Source of the DNA: UBA668 sp039796575
Lineage (GTDB): Bacteria; Actinomycetota; Acidimicrobiia; Acidimicrobiales; Ilumatobacteraceae
Direction of reading: 5' to 3'
Assembly (NCBI GenBank): GCA_039796575.1
Contig: JBDKJP010000079.1
Span: forward strand, 4,362 to 68,361
DNA length: 64,000 nucleotides
Shown one piece after another: positions 7,535-16,250 of this stretch. The first letter of the stretch is position 1. Each line of letters begins with the position of its first letter. The translations under genes and the position numbers were made by a program. The notes under the pieces were generated by a model. That model worked only from the letters and a program-made list of their open reading frames with translations. It searched no databases and was not told the origin of the DNA.

Positions 7535-8511
7535 TGGGCACACCGCGCATCGCCGTCACCGGTCGCATCCCCGACGCCGGGTTCGAGCTGCTGCACGAGG
7601 CCGGCGACGTGGTCGCCTGGGACTCGCTCGACGTGCCGAGCGTCGAGCAGGTGCACGAGATGGTGGCCGGCGCCGACGCCGTGCTCACGCTGCTCACCAC
7701 GAAGGTCGACGACGCGTTCCTCGACGCGGCCGGCCCGCAGCTGAAGGTGGTCGCCAACGTGGCGGTCGGGTACAACAACATCGACGTCGCCGCGTGCGCG
7801 GCGCGTGGCGTGGTGTGCACCAACACGCCCGGCGTGCTCACCGAGGCCACCGCCGACATCGCGATGGCACTCGTGCTGATGGCCACCCGCCGTCTCGGCG
7901 AGGGCGAGCGCGTCATCCGCAGCAACACGCCGTGGCAGTGGGGCATGTTCTACATGCTCGGTTCCGGCATCCAGGGCCGGCGGCTCGGCATCGTCGGCAT
8001 GGGCGACATCGGTCAGGCGCTGGCCCGCCGGGCGAAGGCGTTCGGCATGACCATCGCCTACTCGAACCGCAAGCCGGTCGCGCCGGCGGTGGAGGCGGAG
8101 CTCGGCGCCGAGTTCATGAGCCTCGACGAGCTGCTCTCGACGAGCGACGTGGTGAGCATCAACTGCCCGTACTCGCCGGCCACCCACCACCTCATCGGTG
8201 CCGACGAACTGGCGGCGATGAAGCCGTCGGCGTTCCTGGTGAACACCGCTCGCGGTCCCATCGTCGACGAGGCCGCGCTGGTGGCCGCACTGCAGGCGGG
8301 CTCCATCGCCGGTGCCGGGCTCGACGTGTTCGAGGCCGAGCCGACGGTGCACCCCGGTCTGCTCGAGTGCGAGAACGCCGTGCTGATCCCGCACCTCGGG
8401 TCGGCCACGGTGGAGACCCGCTCGGCCATGGCACGCCTCGCGGCGCACAACGCCGTGAACGTGCTGAACGGCGTGGAGCCGCCTACACCGATTCCGGTGC
8501 CTGGCGCCTGA
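7534..8511 (+). CDS. D-2-hydroxyacid dehydrogenase (glyoxylate/hydroxypyruvate reductase-like)
   Basis: 325 residues of the D-isomer-specific 2-hydroxyacid dehydrogenase family, which reduces 2-oxo acids with NAD(P)H. The N-terminal substrate domain has VANVAVGYNNIDV. The Rossmann motif is GIVGMGDIGQALARR. The catalytic triad regions are NTARGPIVDE (Arg), DVFEAEP (Glu) and IPHLGSAT (His). It overlaps the aminotransferase stop by one base and is clearly co-translated with it. Its 3' end overlaps the convergent lnt gene by 29 nt. The exact substrate is not determined by sequence; glyoxylate or hydroxypyruvate is the usual family assignment. Confidence 0.92.
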   Translation: MGTPRIAVTGRIPDAGFELLHEAGDVVAWDSLDVPSVEQVHEMVAGADAVLTLLTTKVDDAFLDAAGPQLKVVANVAVGYNNIDVAACAARGVVCTNTPGVLTEATADIAMALVLMATRRLGEGERVIRSNTPWQWGMFYMLGSGIQGRRLGIVGMGDIGQALARRAKAFGMTIAYSNRKPVAPAVEAELGAEFMSLDELLSTSDVVSINCPYSPATHHLIGADELAAMKPSAFLVNTARGPIVDEAALVAALQAGSIAGAGLDVFEAEPTVHPGLLECENAVLIPHLGSATVETRSAMARLAAHNAVNVLNGVEPPTPIPVPGA

Positions 8512-10006
8512 AGCCCCACCACGCCAGGCCGAGCAGCACCACCATCAGCCCCACCCACGGCAGGTCGCCGAGCTGGGAGTACCAGGTGCGGCCTTCGCGC
8601 AGTTCGACGTCGTGCACGATGACGGCCTGTTCGCTCACCGACGTGCGGTCGATGACGTCGCCGTCGGGCGTGACGAACGCGGTGAAGCCGGTGGGCGACG
8701 CCTGCACCACCCAGCGACCCTGCTCGTGCGCGCGCAGTCGCGACGACGCCACTTGCTGGGTCTGCAGCACGGTCCAGGTGTAGCTGCTGCCGTTGGTGGG
8801 GTTGGTGATGAACAGGCCACCTTCCTCCACGCCTTCGTTGGCCCGGCCGCCGAAGAACACCTCCCACGAGATGACCACACCCATGCGCGTGCCGTCGGGC
8901 AGCTCCAGCACCGCTTTGCCCTCGCCGGCCTGTGCGTCGGTGGGCACCAGGTCGGTGGGCGCGCCGAGCGCGTCGAGCAGGCCGCGCATCGGCATGTACT
9001 CGCCGAACGGCACGCGGCGCACCTTGTCGTAGCGGTCGACCAGTTCGCCCTCGGGGGTGACGATGACCTGCGCGTTGAGGAAGTGCTCGCCGTCGGGCGT
9101 GTCCTCGGTGATGCCCACGCTGAACGGCGCGCCGATGCGTGCCGCCTCGGCGACCACCGCGTCGAACTCGGGGCTGTCCTCGAAGCGGTCGCCGCCGTCG
9201 ATGTCGATGACGTTCTCCGGCCACAGCACCATGTCGACCGAACCGGGCTCGATGGTGGCCGTGGCCTCGAGGTGCCGTTCGAAGACGACGTCGTCGGGCG
9301 TGTCGACCGCATGCGTGCCCTGTTCACCGCCGCCCTGCACGGCCGCGATGCGGATGGTCTGCCCGCTGCCCACGGCGGTGGTGCCGTCGGCCAGCGGGCT
9401 GACGAACCACACCACGAGCGCGAGGCCGAGCGCGATGACGCCGTGCCATTCGCCCTTGGCGGTGACGCCGCGCTTGCGGGCCAGCGCCGGCACCACCGGC
9501 GACGGCCCGGCCAGCGCGAAGCCGACCTGGAACGTGAACCACGTGAGCAGCAGCACACCACCGATGCGCACGACGCCGACGAACACGCCGTCGGCCTGAC
9601 CGATGGCCAGCGTCGCGAGCGGCACACCGCCGAACGGGAAGCACAACCGGAGTGCCTCGGCCAGGGTGTGCGCGGCCGGTCGACCGAACACCCGCCACGG
9701 TCCGCGCGGGGCCACCCAGGCCGCGGCGGCGTGGAAGCCGGCGAACATCGTGGCCGCGACCAGGTAGCCGGGCACGGTGAGGAACCACATCCACACCATC
9801 CCGGGGAACAGCCAGCCGGCACCGAACAGCCAGCCGCGCAGGGCGCGCTGGCGACCGGTCTCGGCCCGTTGCACGGCGGATTCGAACACGGCGACACCCG
9901 CGAACGCGAGGGGCCAGAAGCCCCACGGGGGGAGGGATGCGGCGACCAGCAGACCACCGACGAACGCGGTGAGCCCCTGGCGGGAGAAGCGGGGACGGAA
10001 CGACAC
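8483..10006 (-). CDS. lnt: Apolipoprotein N-acyltransferase-like protein with Ser in place of the catalytic Cys
   Basis: 507 residues: about six to seven membrane helices (residues 10-230), a nitrilase-fold domain (about 215-470) and a C-terminal helix. This is the Lnt architecture, which adds the N-acyl chain to lipoproteins on the outer face of the membrane. The triad aligns as Glu264 in LWPENVI, Lys328 in YDKVRRVPFGEY and residue 380 in VVISWEVFF. E. coli Lnt has E267, K335 and C387, so the nucleophile Cys is Ser here (codon at 8867-8869). Activity is therefore uncertain. GTG 10006 has TAGCGT 9 nt upstream. Several lipoproteins are encoded nearby. Confidence 0.88.
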   Translation of the reverse strand: MSFRPRFSRQGLTAFVGGLLVAASLPPWGFWPLAFAGVAVFESAVQRAETGRQRALRGWLFGAGWLFPGMVWMWFLTVPGYLVAATMFAGFHAAAAWVAPRGPWRVFGRPAAHTLAEALRLCFPFGGVPLATLAIGQADGVFVGVVRIGGVLLLTWFTFQVGFALAGPSPVVPALARKRGVTAKGEWHGVIALGLALVVWFVSPLADGTTAVGSGQTIRIAAVQGGGEQGTHAVDTPDDVVFERHLEATATIEPGSVDMVLWPENVIDIDGGDRFEDSPEFDAVVAEAARIGAPFSVGITEDTPDGEHFLNAQVIVTPEGELVDRYDKVRRVPFGEYMPMRGLLDALGAPTDLVPTDAQAGEGKAVLELPDGTRMGVVISWEVFFGGRANEGVEEGGLFITNPTNGSSYTWTVLQTQQVASSRLRAHEQGRWVVQASPTGFTAFVTPDGDVIDRTSVSEQAVIVHDVELREGRTWYSQLGDLPWVGLMVVLLGLAWWGFRRQAPESV

Positions 10007-10015
10007 TGAGGGGCG

Positions 10016-10021
10016 ACGCTA
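10016..10021 (-). promoter_or_regulatory. -10-like hexamer for lnt
   Basis: TAGCGT on the minus strand ends 9 nt before GTG 10006, compatible with a leaderless lnt mRNA. Confidence 0.4.
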
Positions 10022-10275
10022 GTGCGGCGACCTGCGGCGGATCGGGCATCCGATCTGCGCGCGTTGGGTGGGAATCCTTGCGGATTTCTTGAAGGGACTC
10101 CGCTTGAGTTCGTCAATTCGCTCACGTAGCGTCGCCGACAGTGCCGCTGACGAGGCACGACGGGATGCGTTGATCCGCTGGGCTGCAACTGGTCGCTTGG
10201 CCTGCGGGGAGCAAGAGCGAAACCGACCCCTGCATCAACCCGGTCTCCCGCCGGGACTCACATGGAGGTTGGGGA
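10022..10275 (+). other. Intergenic leader region before the LPRTG protein
   Basis: About 250 nt with no convincing gene, less GC-rich than its surroundings. It can form a long-range stem between GTTGAT (10169-10174) and ATCAAC (10234-10239). A hairpin CCCGG-N7-CCGGG (10239-10255) follows, just before the GGAGG ribosome-binding site at 10264-10268. I recognise no known riboswitch class. It probably holds the promoter and 5' UTR of the surface protein. Confidence 0.4.
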
Positions 10276-13200
10276 ATGGCTCAGGTGCGCAACGCGCTCC
10301 GTTCTGGTGTCGGCCGCGTGGTCATGGCGGTCATGCTGCTGCTCGGACTGCTCACGGTCACGCCGATGTTGTCGGGCGCGGCCAGCGCGCACACGGCGCA
10401 CCTCGAGGCGTCCGCCTCGTGCGACGGCACCGTCGAATGGACCTCGCACTCGTGGGAACGCGGCGAGAACGGCGAGAACGACGACATCCGCGTCTACCGC
10501 AGCCACGACGGTGGATCCCGCCAGGAAGTGGGCCACGGCTCGTACTCGTCGGAGAACGGCTACGAGTTCTCGGGCAGCTTCACCTGGCCCGAGGGTGCGT
10601 CGTCGATCACCGTGTCGTCGTCGCCCGAGAGCGAGTGGGGCAACGGCGAGTACCCCGACGACGAGGGTGACGACGAGGTGCACCTCGACCGTCCCGACTG
10701 CGACGAGGACGCGCACGTCGACCACGAGCTGCAGTGCGACGGGAGCGCACCCGGCTACGCCGACGGCTCGGTCACCATCACGCTCAGCAACCCGGCCGGG
10801 CCGTTCGCCCACGACGCCGAGTTCCACGTCTACAGCCCCGACCGCGACGACGAGAGCGAGACCTACTCGGTGCCCGCCGGCGGCGAGGAGCAGGTGCGCT
10901 TCCACGGTCTGTCGGAAGGCCACCACCACATCAAGGTCACCAAGGACGACGAGGACCACTCCCGCGACGTCGAGGTCGACTGCGACGAAGAAGTGCCGTC
11001 CGTGACGGCGTCGCAGGCCTGCGTGGCCGGCGACGGCGCCATCACGGTGAACATGTTCAACACCGGCGGCGAGGTGGTCACCTACACCGTCGAGGACCCC
11101 ATCACCCATGAGGCCACCGAGGTGCAGGTCGCGCCGAACGGCTCCGAGAGCCGCACGTTCACCGGGCTCGCCGACGGCGAGTACCAGGTGAAGGTATACA
11201 CCGGCGACGCCGACTTCTCGCAGATGTTCGAGGTCGACTGCGACCACGACGACGAGCCGCACGACGACGAGTGCGTCAGTGAGCCGGGCGACGACGACGA
11301 GCACGACTCGTCGACGAGCAGCTCGATGGACGACGACGATGACGATGACGACCACGACTCGTCGAGCAGCAGCTCGATGGAGGACGACGAGGAAGCCGGC
11401 TCGTCGAGCAGCAGCTCGAGCGTGAAGCCGTACGGCGCACGCACCAACTCGTACACGGCGAGCAGCAGCTCGTCGTCGAGCAGCACGAGCGTGAAGTACG
11501 GCTCGTCCACCAGCACCACCGAGCATGCCTCGAGCACCAGCGAGCACGCCTCGTCGACCAGCGAGAAGGAGTACGGCTCGTCCACCAGCGACGACGAGCA
11601 CGACTCGTCGACCAGCACGTCGATGCCCGACGACGACGAGGACGATCCGTGCGAGCCGCCGGAAGAGGGCAAGGGCATGATCGAGGTGTCGAAGGCCTGC
11701 GTGGCCAACGACGGCCAGGTCACCGTCACGCTCACCACGGTGGGCGGCGACGAGCCCGTCACGTTCGTGGTGGAGGGCGTCGAGTACGAGGTGGCGCCCG
11801 GCGAGTCGCAGGACGTGGTCCTCAGCGGCCTGGCCGACGGGACGCACACCATCCATGTCACGGCCGGCAAGCAGGACCTGTCGTTCGACGTCGACATCGC
11901 CTGCGACCTGTCGCCCCGCGTGACCGTCACCCAGGAGTGCTCGGCCTTCGACGGCAGCGTGCACTTCCTGCTCGAGAACCTCGGTGACGACGTCGACGCG
12001 ACGTTCACCATCGACGGCGTCGACCACGTGGTCGTGCCCGGCGGTTCCACCACCGTCACCATCGGCGACCTCGCCGACGGCACGCACACCTTCACGGTGG
12101 CCATCAACGGCATCGCGATGCCCGACGTCGAGATCACCGTCGACTGCGATCCCGACTTCGACGTCGTGGCGCAGTGCAACACGGTCACCAACAACGGCAC
12201 GATCACCACGTACTGGTTCACGGTCACCAACACCGAGGCCACCGACGTGGAGGTCTCGTGGGACGGCGGCACCGCCACCGTGCCCGCCGGTGAGAGCCGC
12301 ACCATCGGTTCCACCACCGCACCGCTCACGTTGCGTCACGGCGACGCCGTGATCGCCACGGCGGCCGCCACCGACGTGGTGTGCAGCCGCACCGTGGTGG
12401 TGGAGAAGAACCTCATCGGCGCACCCGCGACGCCCGAGACGTACACCATCACCATCTCGCGCCTCGTCGGTGACGCCTACGTCGAGGAAGTGGTGTTCGA
12501 CCTCGTCGCCGGCACCCCTGCCACGGTCACGCTGCCCAGCACGCTCGACCCGGCCGGCATCCAGTACATCGTCGAGGAGACCGGCCGCGGCACCGCCGCC
12601 ACCAGCGTGATCACGCCGTCGGAGCTCACCCTTGCGGGGCACCTCGGTTCGAACATCAACGTGGTCGTCACGAACGGCTACTCGTCGGTGAGCATCGACA
12701 AGCAGGTGTCGGCCGACCAGATCGGTGCCGGCGGTCAGCTCACCTACACGTTGCAGGGCAAGAACACCGGCGGGCTCACGCTCGACCCGGTGGTCGTGCT
12801 CGACCGCCTGCCGAGCGCCGTGTCGTTCGTGTCGGCGTCCGTGGCGAACTCGGGCGGCAGCTGCGTGCTCACCGAGGCCACCCGGCCGCAGTTGGTGACG
12901 TGCACGATGACCGGGTCACTCGCCGCCGGCGAGAGCACCGAGGCCATCAGCATCGTGGTCGCCGTCGACGCCGAGATCGCCGTCGACTCCACGTTGGTGA
13001 ACCAGGCGAAGATCCTCGGCGCCTACGGCGAGGGTGAGCGCGGTGACGAGCCGGTCGGCTCGGTGCTGTCGTGCATCCCGCCGGTGGCCGGCCACGTGTG
13101 TGCGCTGTCGGCCGAGGTGAGCACCACGATCGTCGGCTCCGAGCCGCCGCCGCCCACCACCACGCCGGGCAGCACCACCACCTCGGTGGTGTCGGGTGGC

Positions 13201-13326
13201 CCGACCACCACGACGCCCGGCGGCCTGCCCCGTACGGGTGGCGGCAGCCCGACGCCGCTGCTCCTGATCGGCTTCGGCATCGCGTGCATCGGCGGTTCGC
13301 TGGTGCTCACCCGCCGTCGGGCCTGA
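10276..13326 (+). CDS. LPXTG-type cell-wall-anchored surface protein with repeated Cys-framed domains
   Basis: 1016 residues. A Sec signal peptide ends near GAASA-H (about residue 38). Five divergent repeats of 75-85 residues follow, each opening with a Cys (QACVAGDG, KACVANDG, QECSAFDG) and closing with DCD or ACD. They have an Ig-like pattern, with GLADGxHxxxV near the end. An Asp/Ser-rich low-complexity stretch interrupts them (residues about 330-460). C-terminal to these are a DUF5979-like segment and a DUF11-like domain (SIDKQVSADQIGAGGQLTYT). The tail is a Thr/Pro linker, LPRTG at 984-988, a hydrophobic helix and RRR, a complete sortase sorting signal. GGAGG lies 7 nt before ATG. It ends 2 nt from a convergent sortase gene. 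Confidence 0.88.
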   Translation: MAQVRNALRSGVGRVVMAVMLLLGLLTVTPMLSGAASAHTAHLEASASCDGTVEWTSHSWERGENGENDDIRVYRSHDGGSRQEVGHGSYSSENGYEFSGSFTWPEGASSITVSSSPESEWGNGEYPDDEGDDEVHLDRPDCDEDAHVDHELQCDGSAPGYADGSVTITLSNPAGPFAHDAEFHVYSPDRDDESETYSVPAGGEEQVRFHGLSEGHHHIKVTKDDEDHSRDVEVDCDEEVPSVTASQACVAGDGAITVNMFNTGGEVVTYTVEDPITHEATEVQVAPNGSESRTFTGLADGEYQVKVYTGDADFSQMFEVDCDHDDEPHDDECVSEPGDDDEHDSSTSSSMDDDDDDDDHDSSSSSSMEDDEEAGSSSSSSSVKPYGARTNSYTASSSSSSSSTSVKYGSSTSTTEHASSTSEHASSTSEKEYGSSTSDDEHDSSTSTSMPDDDEDDPCEPPEEGKGMIEVSKACVANDGQVTVTLTTVGGDEPVTFVVEGVEYEVAPGESQDVVLSGLADGTHTIHVTAGKQDLSFDVDIACDLSPRVTVTQECSAFDGSVHFLLENLGDDVDATFTIDGVDHVVVPGGSTTVTIGDLADGTHTFTVAINGIAMPDVEITVDCDPDFDVVAQCNTVTNNGTITTYWFTVTNTEATDVEVSWDGGTATVPAGESRTIGSTTAPLTLRHGDAVIATAAATDVVCSRTVVVEKNLIGAPATPETYTITISRLVGDAYVEEVVFDLVAGTPATVTLPSTLDPAGIQYIVEETGRGTAATSVITPSELTLAGHLGSNINVVVTNGYSSVSIDKQVSADQIGAGGQLTYTLQGKNTGGLTLDPVVVLDRLPSAVSFVSASVANSGGSCVLTEATRPQLVTCTMTGSLAAGESTEAISIVVAVDAEIAVDSTLVNQAKILGAYGEGERGDEPVGSVLSCIPPVAGHVCALSAEVSTTIVGSEPPPPTTTPGSTTTSVVSGGPTTTTPGGLPRTGGGSPTPLLLIGFGIACIGGSLVLTRRRA
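11262..11656 (+). repeat. Asp/Ser-rich low-complexity coding region
   Basis: Within the LPRTG protein, codons alternate between Asp/Glu runs and Ser/Thr runs, including a run of eight Asp and the recurring peptides SSSSM, YGSSTS and EHASSTSE. The DNA is built from GAC/GAT and AGC/TCG triplets and is prone to slippage. It resembles the stalk regions of Clf/Sdr-type surface proteins. Confidence 0.8.
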
Positions 13327-13328
13327 GA

Positions 13329-13943
13329 TCAGTCGGCCAGCTCGAGGTGCACGACGATGCGCTCTCGGGTGGAGCCCGGAGGATGACATGCGAACAGCGT
13401 GGCGGTGTAACCGTCACGCTGTTCGATGATGCGGATGGCCGTCGGGTCGACGACCTCGGTGTTCACCACGAGGTAGCGGAAGCGCCCCTCGAGCGTGCTG
13501 AGGAACACCTCGTCGCCGGGCACCAGTTCGTCGAGCCGTCGGAACGGACGGTCGTGGCTGGTGCGGTGACCGGCGATCACCACGTTGCCGCGATGGCCCG
13601 GTGAGGCCGTGCCCGGCCAGTGACCCGGACCGTGGTCGAGCACCGTCAGCGAGACGCCCTCGAACATGGTCTTGGTGACCTCGATCTTCGGGATCTCGAT
13701 GGTGCCGACCTCCACGATCGGCTCGTTCGCGTGCGGATCGGGCGGGGCCGCCGGCACCGGCAACGGCTCGGTGGTCGTCGTGGGCGGGAGCGTGGTGGTG
13801 GTGGTCGACGTGGTGCTCGTGGACGTCGTGGTGGTGGCCCGGGTGGTGCTCGGCGCCACGGTGTCGGCAGCTTGGGGCTCGTCGCTGCCGCACGCCACCA
13901 ACGACAGGGTGGCCAGCGAGGCGAGTGCGAGGCGCCGCTTCAT
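13329..13943 (-). CDS. Sortase with a lipoprotein signal peptide
   Basis: 204 residues. The N-terminus is a lipoprotein signal with lipobox LVAC (Cys18), followed by a Thr/Pro-rich linker (about 30-65) and a sortase domain (about 75-204). Catalytic residues are His in VIAGHRTSHDRPF, Cys186 in TLFACHPPGSTRERIVV, and Arg193. The order fits class E/F-like actinobacterial sortases. These cleave between Thr and Gly of LPXTG-type signals and join the protein to the wall. Sortases usually have a transmembrane anchor, so a lipid anchor is unusual. It starts 4 nt after hemG as last gene of the hem operon, and faces the LPRTG protein. Confidence 0.85.
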   Translation of the reverse strand: MKRRLALASLATLSLVACGSDEPQAADTVAPSTTRATTTTSTSTTSTTTTTLPPTTTTEPLPVPAAPPDPHANEPIVEVGTIEIPKIEVTKTMFEGVSLTVLDHGPGHWPGTASPGHRGNVVIAGHRTSHDRPFRRLDELVPGDEVFLSTLEGRFRYLVVNTEVVDPTAIRIIEQRDGYTATLFACHPPGSTRERIVVHLELAD

Positions 13944-13947
13944 CCCG

Positions 13948-15300
13948 TCAGTCTGCCAGCCGTCGGACGGCCTTCTGCGCCGAGTTGATGCACGCGGGCA
14001 CGCCGATGCCGTGATATCCGGCACCTGCCAGCGCCAGGCCGTCGGGGAGGCCGGCCTCGACGTCGGCCACCTTCCGGGCGTGGTGCGGGCGGTACTGCGG
14101 GAACGCGCCGGCCCAACGGGTGATGCGCGATGCCGTGGGCTGCAGATCGAGCCCGAGGTGGCGGCCGACCTCGTCGACCGCCGCGGCGAGCAGCTGTTGG
14201 TCGTCGAGGTGCAGCACCGGCAGGCCGTCGCGGCCGAGCGAGATGCGCAGCACCACGTGATCGCCACCCGCCCAGTGGGCCCACTTCTGCGAGCCGAACG
14301 ACGCGGCGGTGACCAGGTGTTGCACCGGCTTGGGCACCAGGTAGCCGCTGAGCGCCCGAAGGTGCTCGGGCCAGGCAGCCGTGGGCACGGCGAGCGTGAC
14401 CATCGCGACGTCGGCGGTGGGGATGGTGGCCAACAGGGCAGCGGTGTCGGGCAGCACGTCGCGCAGGAGCTCGGCGCTCGCGGTGGCCGGGCAGGCGAGG
14501 AGCAGCGCGTCGAACCGTTCGTCGTCGACCCGCCAACCGTCGCCGTCGCGAGCGACGCGCTGCACGGAGGCACCGGTGCGCAACGCGGCGCCCGCAGCGC
14601 TCGCGGCCGCAGCCGTCGCCTGCGCGAGCTGGCCCATGCCACCCGACGGTGCGTAGAACACCGGGCCGGCATCGGGTGACGGCTTCGGCATCTTCCGGCC
14701 GGCGATGAGCACGCTGCGGGCCTTGCCGGCGAGGTCGGCGATCTGCGGCACGGCCGCGAGGCTGAAGTGGTCGGTGTCGGCGGCGTAGATGCTGCCGACC
14801 AACGGGTCGACGAGACGCAGGTGCACGGCGTCGCCGAAGCGCCGGCGCACGTACCCGCCGAGCGAGTCGTCGTCGAGCGACGTGCGCGGGCGGAACGGCT
14901 CGGTGGCGGCGCGCAGCTTGCCCGGCCACGGGATGAGCTTCGACTTCGCGAGCGCGAGCACGTCGGTGGGCATGCCGAGCAACAGCCCCTGCGGGATGTC
15001 GTGCAGGCCGTTCCACCACACCGCGGCCTTGCCGGCAGCGGGCGACACGAGCTGGTCGCCGAGGCCGACGGCCTTCGCGAGGCCCGTGCCCCACGGGAGG
15101 CGCGCCAGGAACGCGTCGGGCCCTTCGTCGATGCCGGGGTGGCCGGCGAACGGTGACGTGTGCAGCTTCCCGCCGAGTCGCTGCTCGCCCTCGAACAGCA
15201 CCACCTCGGGCGCGGACGAGTGGGTGGCCAGCGCGTGCGCCGCGGCCAGACCGGCGATGCCACCGCCGACGACGGCGACGCGGCGCGTGCCGGTGTCCAT
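13948..15300 (-). CDS. hemG: Protoporphyrinogen/coproporphyrinogen III oxidase (HemY/CgoX type)
   Basis: 450-residue FAD-dependent oxidase. The N-terminal dinucleotide fold is VAVVGGGIAGLAAAHAL, with FEGEQRLGGKL for the ribose contact. PPO-type landmarks are DEGPDAFLAR, DPLVGSIYAADTDHFSLAAVP and the C-terminal FAD motif LALAGAGYHGIGVPACINSA. In Actinomycetota this family usually oxidises coproporphyrinogen III (CgoX activity) in the coproporphyrin-dependent haem route; that is family knowledge, not visible here. It starts 2 nt after hemH. The final gene of that route (chdC/hemQ) is not in the window. Confidence 0.92.
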   Translation of the reverse strand: MDTGTRRVAVVGGGIAGLAAAHALATHSSAPEVVLFEGEQRLGGKLHTSPFAGHPGIDEGPDAFLARLPWGTGLAKAVGLGDQLVSPAAGKAAVWWNGLHDIPQGLLLGMPTDVLALAKSKLIPWPGKLRAATEPFRPRTSLDDDSLGGYVRRRFGDAVHLRLVDPLVGSIYAADTDHFSLAAVPQIADLAGKARSVLIAGRKMPKPSPDAGPVFYAPSGGMGQLAQATAAAASAAGAALRTGASVQRVARDGDGWRVDDERFDALLLACPATASAELLRDVLPDTAALLATIPTADVAMVTLAVPTAAWPEHLRALSGYLVPKPVQHLVTAASFGSQKWAHWAGGDHVVLRISLGRDGLPVLHLDDQQLLAAAVDEVGRHLGLDLQPTASRITRWAGAFPQYRPHHARKVADVEAGLPDGLALAGAGYHGIGVPACINSAQKAVRRLAD

Positions 15301-15302
15301 GG

Positions 15303-16250
15303 TCACGCCGCGATGACCCGCTGCGCGAGCGCAGCCATGACGGTGGGGTCGTCGTTCACGCACGCCGTACGGGCGAACGCAATGCCGTGCGACGCGGCAC
15401 GCTGAGCGGCTTCGATGTCGAGGTCGTAGAGCACCTCGAGGTGGTCGGCCACGAACCCCACGGCGCTGACGAGCACGCCACGCGGGTGGTCGGCGTCGTT
15501 CTCGGCGCCGGCGAGGTCGTCGATGACCGCCAGGATGTCGGGGCCGAGCCACGGCTCGGGCGTGCGGCCCGCGCTCTGCCAGGCGATGGCCCAGTTGCTC
15601 CAGCGGCTCAACCCGGTGGCCTCGGCGACGGCCTCCGCCGTGGCGCGCAGCTCGTCGGGGTACGGGTCGCCGGCGTCGATGATGCGCTGCGGCAGCGAGT
15701 GCGCGGTGAACAGCACCTTCGTGTCGTCGGGCATACCGGCGAGCTTCGCCTTCAGGTCGGCCGCGATGAACGCCACGTAGGCCGGCTCGGTGGCCCAGCT
15801 GTCGATGCCGGCCACCTCGATGCCGTGCGGCTCGGCGGCGGCGCGGGCCCGGTCGAGGTACTGGCCGATGGAGAACGCCGAGTAGTGCGGCGCCAGCACG
15901 AGGCCGACGATGCGGCGGAAGCCCTTCGCGGCGATGGCGTCGACTGCTGCTTCGATCTTCGGTTCGGCGTGCTTCAGACCGAGGCTCACCTCGTACTGGC
16001 CGGGCGCGGCCGCGTCGAGCGCGGCCTGCAACGCGTCGCGCTGCGCCTCGGTGCGGGCGGCCAGCGGGCTGGTGCCGCCGAGCGCGTCGTAGCGGGCGGT
16101 GAGGTCGGCGAGCGCCTCGGGGGTGGGCGGGCGGCCGCGACGGATGTCGGTGTAGTACGGCTCGATCTCCTCGGGCGTGCGCGGCGTGCCGTACGCCATG
16201 AGCAGCACGGCCGTGCGCCCGGTGTTGTCGATGGCGGGGGAAGCGGTCAT
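15303..16250 (-). CDS. hemH: Ferrochelatase (coproporphyrin ferrochelatase type)
   Basis: 315 residues, length of the soluble monomeric ferrochelatases. The N-terminal motif is AVLLMAYGTPRTPEEI. The active-site His is in LAPHYSAFSIGQY, with a second family motif VLFTAHSLPQRII. PWLGPDI and GFVADHLEVLYDLDIEA match the C-terminal ferrochelatase signature, where Glu binds the metal. It inserts ferrous iron into the porphyrin. It overlaps hemE by 4 nt (ATGA) and lies 2 nt before hemG. No 2Fe-2S C-terminal cysteine set is evident. Confidence 0.95.
   Translation of the reverse strand: MTASPAIDNTGRTAVLLMAYGTPRTPEEIEPYYTDIRRGRPPTPEALADLTARYDALGGTSPLAARTEAQRDALQAALDAAAPGQYEVSLGLKHAEPKIEAAVDAIAAKGFRRIVGLVLAPHYSAFSIGQYLDRARAAAEPHGIEVAGIDSWATEPAYVAFIAADLKAKLAGMPDDTKVLFTAHSLPQRIIDAGDPYPDELRATAEAVAEATGLSRWSNWAIAWQSAGRTPEPWLGPDILAVIDDLAGAENDADHPRGVLVSAVGFVADHLEVLYDLDIEAAQRAASHGIAFARTACVNDDPTVMAALAQRVIAA

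Noticed and set aside
10022..10275. c-di-AMP (ydaO-type) riboswitch before a cell-wall protein gene
   Set aside because: The conserved core motifs of that class, such as the GACAGCTAACC-type segment, are absent.
10258..12642. Very long minus-strand frame opposite the LPRTG gene
   Set aside because: It mirrors the repetitive codons of the surface protein and yields Val/Ala/His repeats with no domain; the plus frame has a signal peptide and a sorting signal.
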